A stretch of DNA of 19,617 nucleotides, from positions 1 to 19,617 of the forward strand of contig JBEKHI010000119.1 in the NCBI GenBank assembly GCA_050012355.1, given 5' to 3'. The position numbers and the translations under genes were made by a program. Source of the stretch: JBEKHI01 sp050012355 (GTDB lineage Bacteria > Actinomycetota > Actinomycetes > Streptosporangiales > Streptosporangiaceae). This document shows positions 14,621 to 19,617 of the stretch, one piece after another (positions within the stretch are counted from its first letter, which is position 1; every line of letters starts with the position of its first letter). The notes beneath the pieces are model-generated. The model was not told the origin of the DNA, made no database searches, and worked only from the letters and a program-made list of their open reading frames with translations.

Positions 14621-16300
14621 TCACGGACAGACCGAGTACGAGGCCGGCATCCGCCAGGCCGCCGCGGCGTCGCTGATCGCGTCGGCGGCGGCTCGCAGCC
14701 CGTCGCTTTCGCTCCGCGCCATCGGCGGCACTCCCCCGCCGGTCAGGAAGCTGCTCACGGTGGCCTGGACCGCGTCATCGCCGAGCAGACCGCCGTGGAA
14801 CGCCGGGACGACCAGCACGCTGGATGGGAGCGGGCAGGTGGGCATGGTCGTCGCGTCGGCCAGCGGAATCACCGCGAGCCACTTGATGCCGCGGAAGTGG
14901 GTGACGTTGGTGAAGTACTCGGCGCTGTACTTGGCCACCGAGCCGATCAGTTCGCGCGCGCCGGCGCTGCCGTAGGGGGACATCCGGCCGATCAGGCCGT
15001 TCAGCTCGTTGAGCGCGTCCTGCGGTATCGCCTGGCCGCCGTCCGAGCCGTACTGGCCGGGGGCGATGATCGGGCTGAGCAGCACCACCGACGAGATCGG
15101 CAGCCGGGGATGCCTGGCCAGCATCGAGTACAGCCCGAGCGTGCCCTCGCTCTCCGCCACGACGTTCACCGGCCGGTGCGTGATCGCCTGCAGCCGCAGG
15201 ATCTGCTGCGCCATCCGGTCGCCGAGCTCGGGCAGCGGCACGTCGTCGGCCGACGATCCTTGCGGGATGGGCTTGCCCGCCGTGTTCAGCCCGGCGTAGG
15301 AGAACTGGCGTACCGTCAGCCCGGCCTTGTTGAGGTTGCCGGTGTCGTCGCAGCAGCTGGAGCCGAACCCGTCCACCACCAGGACGGGATCGGTGGCCGC
15401 GTGCGCGATCGGGACGTGCACCTGGCTGTCGCCGGACGCCAGCGCGGCCGCGCCGACCGCACCACTGGCGGGCTGCGGGATCTGAATAGCGCCGGTGAAG
15501 ATCAGCCGGGCTACCCCGACCGCGAGCGCCACCACCAGCACGGCGGCGATCGGCGCGGCCGGGACCCAGCTGACCAATCGCCCAAGGTGCCGCCAGGCGG
15601 AGTCTTCGCTGGTGACGTGGTGCGGCAGCCGGGCCGCGGTCGCGGCGATCGCGTACCAGGCACGCGCGTTGACCAGCCCGGCCACCACGGCGACGAGCAC
15701 CGCGATCACGGCGGCCGAGCGCAGCATGACGACCGAGGCCGCCGACAGCACCACGAAGCTGATCAGCATCCAGCCCACGGTGGCGGGCGGCGGCAGGCGA
15801 TGCCACCAGGCGGCCGTCACGCCGCCGTGGCTGAGCGCGCCGGTGATGCCTAGCACCAGCGGAAGCGCCGCGAGGAACGGCCAGGAGAACGGCAGAACGG
15901 CGACGCCGAAGGTCAGCGTCACCGCCGGGGTAAGCAGCAGCCACGCCACCGCGGTCAGCCCCGCGCAGGACAAGAACGCGGTTCGCATCGACGGTGGGGG
16001 CTGAGCGCTGGACACCCGGGGCCACGCCACCCGGAGCATCACGGCGTCGATGGCGCCCCGGATGATGAGCAGCATCAGGCTGCCGAGCGCGAAGGTGAGC
16101 GCGGACTGCTGCCCGGCGAACAACCAGCGCAGATCGTGGTAGGCGGCGATCGACGGCATCGCGGTGACCTGCGGTGCGAGTGCCACCGCGGCGGGTGCCA
16201 GGATCAGGAGCAGCACCGTCTCGGCCGCCGCGCCGCCCGCTGCGATCGCGATCAGCCCTCGGTGTTGGAAGAATCCCCGGCCCAGAGCCCAGTTACCCAT
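14621..16300 (-). CDS. Polytopic membrane protein with C-terminal alpha/beta-hydrolase domain
   Basis: 559 residues from ATG 16300, set by GGGAG five bases upstream; longer in-frame starts lack such a site. The N-terminal half has about seven hydrophobic segments (roughly 15-45, 64-82, 108-134, 138-155, 174-193, 196-212, 248-268). After a linker, an exported-side domain (about 300-525) resembles an alpha/beta-hydrolase: VLVVDGFGSSCC near the first strand, nucleophile elbow VVAESEGTLG (Ser384), VVLLSPIIAPGQYG, an Asp around 482 and PAFHGG (His502) as a likely catalytic His. It may be a membrane-anchored esterase, lipase or transferase of the envelope; substrate unknown. It ends only 27 bp before the trp promoter element, so read-through into the trp leader is possible. 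Confidence 0.75.
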   Translation of the reverse strand: MGNWALGRGFFQHRGLIAIAAGGAAAETVLLLILAPAAVALAPQVTAMPSIAAYHDLRWLFAGQQSALTFALGSLMLLIIRGAIDAVMLRVAWPRVSSAQPPPSMRTAFLSCAGLTAVAWLLLTPAVTLTFGVAVLPFSWPFLAALPLVLGITGALSHGGVTAAWWHRLPPPATVGWMLISFVVLSAASVVMLRSAAVIAVLVAVVAGLVNARAWYAIAATAARLPHHVTSEDSAWRHLGRLVSWVPAAPIAAVLVVALAVGVARLIFTGAIQIPQPASGAVGAAALASGDSQVHVPIAHAATDPVLVVDGFGSSCCDDTGNLNKAGLTVRQFSYAGLNTAGKPIPQGSSADDVPLPELGDRMAQQILRLQAITHRPVNVVAESEGTLGLYSMLARHPRLPISSVVLLSPIIAPGQYGSDGGQAIPQDALNELNGLIGRMSPYGSAGARELIGSVAKYSAEYFTNVTHFRGIKWLAVIPLADATTMPTCPLPSSVLVVPAFHGGLLGDDAVQATVSSFLTGGGVPPMARSESDGLRAAADAISDAAAAWRMPASYSVCP

Positions 16301-16397
16301 GTCCACTCCCGGCAACGTCCCCCAACCCGCCGGCAATTCCCACGCCGCACCGTACCACTCCGTAACCAGTCCGCTACGCCCGCCCCGAGCCCCGGCC

Positions 16398-16449
16398 CCA
16401 TGGATGGCCCACCGCTGGGCCTCTAGCACCCTCGATGACCCATCCATGG
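16398..16449. repeat. Dispersed palindromic repeat, copy A
   Basis: A 52-bp element with inverted ends (CCATGGATG at the left, CATCCATGG at the right) and an inner perfect GGCCCA/TGGGCC hairpin. By my hand alignment it matches copy B (18033-18084) at 42 of 52 positions, and similarity runs about five bases further. It lies in the 248-bp spacer upstream of the hydrolase pseudogene; the rest of that spacer shows nothing clear. Confidence 0.75.
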
Positions 16450-16548
16450 GGTCGTCGGAGCGGCACCGCACCGGGCATTACCGGCATTCCGGTCGGCCAG
16501 CAGCGAACTAGCCTGGCGGTGGCGGGGCACCGGGGCCAAGATGCTGCC

Positions 16549-17204
16549 ATGGCGCAGTTCACGTCCTATGACGGCACCAAGCTCGCGTTCCGCCGGGCCG
16601 GGGCCGGGCGCCCGCTGGTCTGCCTCCCGGGCGGACCTGGCCGGACCCCCGACTACCTGAGTGATCTCGGCGGGCTCGGCGCCTGGCGGGAACTGATCCT
16701 GCCCGATACCAGGGGAACTGGAGAATCGGCGGCGCCCGCTGATCCGACGACCTATCGCGCTGACCGGCTGACCCGTGACGTCGAGGCCCTACGCGTCGAA
16801 CTGGGGCTGGAGCGGTTCGACCTGCTCGGCCACTCCGCGGGCGGGAGCGTGGCCTTGCTCTACGCGGCGGCCTACCCGGAGCGGGTCGATCGCCTGGTGC
16901 TGCTCAGCCCCGGGATGGGTCCACTCGGGCTGAACGTCACTGATGGGCAGCAGCAGGCGGCGATGCGGCAGCGGTCCAGGGAGCGTTCGACCCGACGGCC
17001 ATCCGGGCCGGGCTGGCCCGGCTCACCGCGCCGGTCATGATGTACGTCGGCCAGACCGAAATCGGCCCGACCTCCGAACTCGCGGCCGAGGCGGCCGGGC
17101 TCTTCCCCGGCTGGGAACTCACGGTACAGCCCGACGCGGGTCACTACCCGTGGCTGGATGATCCGGCCTGGTTCACCGCCGGGCTGCTGGCGTTCCTGGG
17201 CTGA
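16549..17204 (+). pseudogene. Proline-iminopeptidase-like alpha/beta hydrolase, frameshifted
   Basis: The first frame starts at ATG 16549 with MAQFTSYDGTKLAFRRAG. It shows the oxyanion motif CLPGGPG, PDTRGTGES and the nucleophile elbow GHSAGGS, typical of prolyl aminopeptidase-like hydrolases. At about 16975-16985 the homology jumps to another frame: FDPTAIRAGLARLTAPVMMY, then LTVQPDAGHYPWLDDPAWF with the catalytic His in AGHYPW, ending in TGA at 17204. Without the shift the first frame ends at 17040. The lid region expected between the two parts (some 70 residues) is missing, so a deletion rather than a single-base error broke it. No Shine-Dalgarno is evident. An active enzyme is unlikely. 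Confidence 0.8.
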
Positions 17205-17233
17205 CCGCCAGGGGATCCCGCCGACCGCGCGGC

Positions 17234-17239
17234 TACGCT
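17234..17239 (+). promoter_or_regulatory. -10 hexamer for leaderless gene at 17247
   Basis: TACGCT ends exactly seven bases before GTG 17247, the same layout as the trp leader promoter (TATGCT, seven bases, ATG). No -35 is evident. Confidence 0.45.
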
Positions 17240-17246
17240 TGCGCTC

Positions 17247-18005
17247 GTGGCTACACGGGACTTCGACTGGTACTGCGGACGAATCAGGACGGCGGCCGGG
17301 GAGCTAGGCCGGGAACCTCTCACCGACCCGGGACTCGAGGTTCCATCGTGTCCCGGCTGGTCGGCCGCGGACCTGATCCAGCACACCGGCAGGGTGCACC
17401 GCTGGGTGGAACGGATCATCAGGACCAGGGCCACCGAGCGGCTCGACCAGCAGTCGATTGACGCGACGCTGCCTGCCGACGTGGGCGACTACGGGGACTG
17501 GCTCGCGGCGGGCGCGGACGCGCTCACTCAGGCGATGCGGGAAGCGGGAGCCGGCGCGGCGTGCTGGGCGTACGGACCTGACCAGCATGTGCGGTGGTGG
17601 GCTCGCCGGGGCGCTCACGAGACGATCCTGCATCATGCCGACCTGGTGCTGGCCCTCGGCCGTGAGCCTGATCTCGACCCTGAAGAGTCCGCGGACGGCA
17701 TCGACGAACTCCTCGCCTTCCTGCCGCACGGGCGCAGGACCAAGGCGAGCCTGGCGGAGCTGCCGGCCGATGGGCAGACCCTGCACCTGCACGCCACGGA
17801 CTCCGACGGCGAGTGGATGATCCGGCTCACCCCGGGCGGCATGACGTGGGAACGCGGTCACGGCAAGGGCGACGTCGCGGTCCGCAGCCCGGTCGCCGAC
17901 CTGCTGTTGTTCGCCTACGGCCGCTACTCCCCCGATCATCCCCGGCTAGAGATCTTCGGCGACCCCGACCTGCTAGCCACCTGGCAGTCCAAAACCGCCC
18001 TGTAA
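17247..18005 (+). CDS. Mycothiol-dependent maleylpyruvate isomerase-family protein
   Basis: 252 residues, GTG start. The N-terminal DinB-like four-helix domain has CPGWSAADLIQHTGRVHRWV (35-54) with metal ligand His46, and RRGAHETILHHAD (120-132) supplying Glu125 and His129; this is the His-Glu-His metal site of MDMPI proteins. The C-terminal domain (about 170-250) is the usual SCP2-like companion, with GDVAVRSPVADLLLFAYGR. The family uses mycothiol in isomerisation or thiol-transfer detoxification, and is largely actinobacterial. Its exact substrate is unknown. It stands alone between the broken hydrolase and repeat copy B, with its own leaderless-type promoter. Confidence 0.85.
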   Translation: MATRDFDWYCGRIRTAAGELGREPLTDPGLEVPSCPGWSAADLIQHTGRVHRWVERIIRTRATERLDQQSIDATLPADVGDYGDWLAAGADALTQAMREAGAGAACWAYGPDQHVRWWARRGAHETILHHADLVLALGREPDLDPEESADGIDELLAFLPHGRRTKASLAELPADGQTLHLHATDSDGEWMIRLTPGGMTWERGHGKGDVAVRSPVADLLLFAYGRYSPDHPRLEIFGDPDLLATWQSKTAL

Positions 18006-18032
18006 CCCGGCGCAACGCCCGGCTGCGGCCCG

Positions 18033-18084
18033 CCATCGATGACCCATCGCTGGCGCTCTGGCGCTATCGATGACCCATCGATGG
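18033..18084. repeat. Dispersed palindromic repeat, copy B
   Basis: A 52-bp partner of copy A in the same orientation, with inverted ends CCATCGATG and CATCGATGG. The stem differs from copy A at one base pair, and both partners have changed, so pairing is kept. It follows the MDMPI gene stop by 27 bp. Confidence 0.75.
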
Positions 18085-18134
18085 TGTCGCGTGTGGGGAT
18101 GTTGCGGGCATTTCGGGCGCGCGACGGGGCCGAT

Positions 18135-18168
18135 GGGGACCTGGGGGCTGATGGGGACCCGCTGGGGG
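18135..18168 (+). other. G-quadruplex-type motif
   Basis: Four G-runs of 4, 5, 4 and 5 bases separated by loops of 4, 5 and 7 bases, within a short near-repeat of GATGGGGACC; two further GGG runs follow at 18172-18178. It lies between the convergent MDMPI and xdhC genes. Confidence 0.55.
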
Positions 18169-18181
18169 TTCGGGCGGGCGG

Positions 18182-18700
18182 CTAGGTGAAGTCGAAGCCG
18201 CCGGGGCGGCCGTTGCGGTCGGCTAGCAGGCCTGCCAGGGTGGCGATGGCGATCTCCGGCGGGCGGCGGGAGCCGATGTTGAGGCCGATCGGGCGGTGTA
18301 CCCGGGCGATCTTTTCCGCGGGGACGCCGAGGGACTCCAGGGCGGGGATGTGCGGTGCCTCGTGCCGCGGGTTGCCCACGACGCCGACCCAGCGAGGGTC
18401 GGCCGCGAGGACCTGCGCGATCATGATGCCGAGCTCGGGACGGTGGTGATCGGTCACCACGACGTCCGCGTCCGACAGGCCGCCGGGCACCGCCTCAAGG
18501 ATGTCGAGTCCGGTGACCGCGGCCTTGGCGGCCCGCCGCTCATCCGGCTCGACCAGTACCCCGGTGTAGCCGACGTCGGCGCCGTAGCGGAGCAGGAAAC
18601 GGGCCATCGGCGACGCGAACACCGCGACGAGCAGCCGGGCGGCGACGGAATCCGGCTCCGCCGTCCCGTGCGCCACTTCGCATGCGTCGTCCGGGGTCAT
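18182..18700 (-). CDS. Single-domain XdhC-family protein
   Basis: 172 residues. ATG 18700 overlaps the stop of the upstream permease (ATGA). Only the C-terminal Rossmann-like XdhC domain is present: VAVFASPMARFL near the N-terminus, ADVVVTDHHRPELG (78-91), WVGVVGNPRH (104-113) in place of the usual GSR(R) loop, and VHRPIGLNIGSRRPPEIAIA (134-153), the family signature. The N-terminal CoxI-type domain of full XdhC is absent. XdhC proteins insert or sulfurate the molybdenum cofactor of xanthine dehydrogenase-type enzymes, but no such enzyme is in the window. Function here is therefore uncertain. Confidence 0.82.
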   Translation of the reverse strand: MTPDDACEVAHGTAEPDSVAARLLVAVFASPMARFLLRYGADVGYTGVLVEPDERRAAKAAVTGLDILEAVPGGLSDADVVVTDHHRPELGIMIAQVLAADPRWVGVVGNPRHEAPHIPALESLGVPAEKIARVHRPIGLNIGSRRPPEIAIATLAGLLADRNGRPGGFDFT

Positions 18701-19617
18701 CGCTCCAGGGTCTCCCAGTGCACGATGGTGGCCCGCTCCAGCACCTCGCCGTTCCCCGGCAGCGCGCTCTCGGGCGGCGGATCGGGTGCCGACGGAGGCA
18801 CGGCCGTCATCCGCCAGAGCTCGCGGACCACGACCTGCGCGGCACCAGCGAGCGGAATGGACAGCAGCGCCGCGACGAACCCGCCGAAGGTGCCGCCCAC
18901 CCAGTCGCCGATCGACGCACCGACCAGCACCGAGACCAGGACGAGCAGCGGGCTGATCCTGACCGTGCGGCTCATGATGACCGGATTGAGTACGTGGTTC
19001 TCGATCTGGGTGTAGGCGAGGAACACCACGAGGGTGACGACGCCCGCGGTGGTGGACTCGAAGAAGGCGAAGATCACGGTCGGGATGCCGGCCAGCGCGC
19101 CGCCGATCATCGGCAGGAAGTCGACCAGCGCGACCCACAGCGCCCACAGCAGCGCGAACGGCACGTTCAGCACCATCAGGGTGACGAACACCACCACCCC
19201 GGCGATCAGCGAGGTCAGGAGGTTGCCCAGCATATAGCCGGTCACCGCGCGGGACACCTCGCTGGACATCGTGGTGACCTCGGAAGCCACGGACGGCTTC
19301 ATCAGCGACAGCAGGCCCCTGCGCAGCTTCGGCCCCTCCAGCAGCAGGAGCAGCACCAGGACGAAGATGGTCAGCAGTTCGATCACGAGGCTGGCCGCGC
19401 CCTTGCCGATGCGCAGCACCGGAGCGCTCAGCGACTGGCCGAAGCTGACGAGTTTCTGGGCGTTCTGCGACACCCACGCCTCGACATGGTACTTGCGCAC
19501 CAGCTTGCCGATCCAGCCAGTCCCGTGCTGGGCGCTCGCGACGTACGAGGGCAGCCGGTCGGCCAGGTGCGTGATCGCGCCGACCAGCGGGTAGCCGAAC
19601 GCCAGCGAGAGCCCGGC
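18697..19617 (-). CDS. AI-2E/TqsA-family permease, 5' end outside window
   Basis: The frame is open to the right edge (codons begin AGLSLAFGYPLVGAI), so 306 C-terminal codons are seen. Several membrane segments flank the conserved block: GYMLGNLLTSLIAG, ALLWALWVALVDFLPMIGG, PTVIFAF, then TQIENHVLNPVIMSRTVRIS, which is diagnostic for the AI-2E (UPF0118/PerM) family. These are transporters of small molecules; E. coli TqsA exports autoinducer-2, other members move ions or act otherwise. The acidic/Pro-rich cytosolic tail ends ETLER. It is coupled to the XdhC-like gene by an ATGA overlap. Confidence 0.88.
   Translation of the reverse strand, partial: AGLSLAFGYPLVGAITHLADRLPSYVASAQHGTGWIGKLVRKYHVEAWVSQNAQKLVSFGQSLSAPVLRIGKGAASLVIELLTIFVLVLLLLLEGPKLRRGLLSLMKPSVASEVTTMSSEVSRAVTGYMLGNLLTSLIAGVVVFVTLMVLNVPFALLWALWVALVDFLPMIGGALAGIPTVIFAFFESTTAGVVTLVVFLAYTQIENHVLNPVIMSRTVRISPLLVLVSVLVGASIGDWVGGTFGGFVAALLSIPLAGAAQVVVRELWRMTAVPPSAPDPPPESALPGNGEVLERATIVHWETLER

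Noticed and set aside
14445..14624. 60 extra N-terminal codons for TrpE(G)
   Set aside because: They cross the leader peptide, promoter and terminator hairpin, and do not resemble TrpE; GTG 14444 has AAGGGA at good spacing.
14618..15853. 411-codon plus-strand frame
   Set aside because: Antisense shadow of the membrane hydrolase gene, no family features.

Overview
The window is high-GC DNA with dense, short-spaced genes, frequent GTG starts and ATGA/GTGA overlaps. It encodes a mycothiol-dependent (MDMPI-type) enzyme and a PimE-like GT87 mannosyltransferase, which together point to an actinomycete (Actinomycetota). No RNA genes, CRISPR arrays or intact insertion sequences were seen.

Layout. 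1-1420 (+): the 3' end of an amidohydrolase-2 family gene, then a DUF998-type membrane protein. 1415-2600 is visibly AT-richer. It holds a secreted GH12-like glycosidase on the minus strand, preceded by a short overlapping upstream ORF, and a terminator facing in from the right. 2700-7794 (-): a GT87-type membrane mannosyltransferase overlapping a MetE-C-like methyltransferase, a gene remnant, a PolX DNA polymerase/PHP phosphoesterase, and a decayed arginase joined directly to the polX stop. 7902-9175 (+): a four-helix membrane protein translationally coupled to CcdA. Then come a PuuD-like amidotransferase homologue that has lost its catalytic residues (-) and, divergently, a flavohemoglobin (+).

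11036-14594 (-) is the centrepiece: a fused anthranilate synthase TrpE-TrpG, thymidylate synthase and dihydrofolate reductase, stitched together by 4-nt stop/start overlaps. Upstream lies what reads as a complete transcription attenuator: an 11-residue leader peptide with tandem Trp codons, mutually exclusive hairpins and a terminator with a T-tract. The leader peptide appears to start at the transcription start site. If this reading is right, tryptophan supply controls thymidylate and folate-cycle genes as well as anthranilate synthesis.

14621-16300 (-): a polytopic membrane protein with a C-terminal alpha/beta-hydrolase domain. 16398-18089: a proline-iminopeptidase-like hydrolase pseudogene and the mycothiol-dependent enzyme, flanked by two copies of a ~52-bp imperfect palindrome. 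The two copies carry a compensatory base change in the stem. A G-quadruplex-type motif follows. 18182-19617 (-): a single-domain XdhC protein coupled to an AI-2E-type permease that runs off the right edge.

A second theme is promoter architecture. Several genes have an A-N3-T type -10 hexamer exactly 7 nt before the start codon, which implies leaderless mRNAs. A third theme is gene decay: an arginase, a hydrolase and an unidentified C-terminal stub are all broken.
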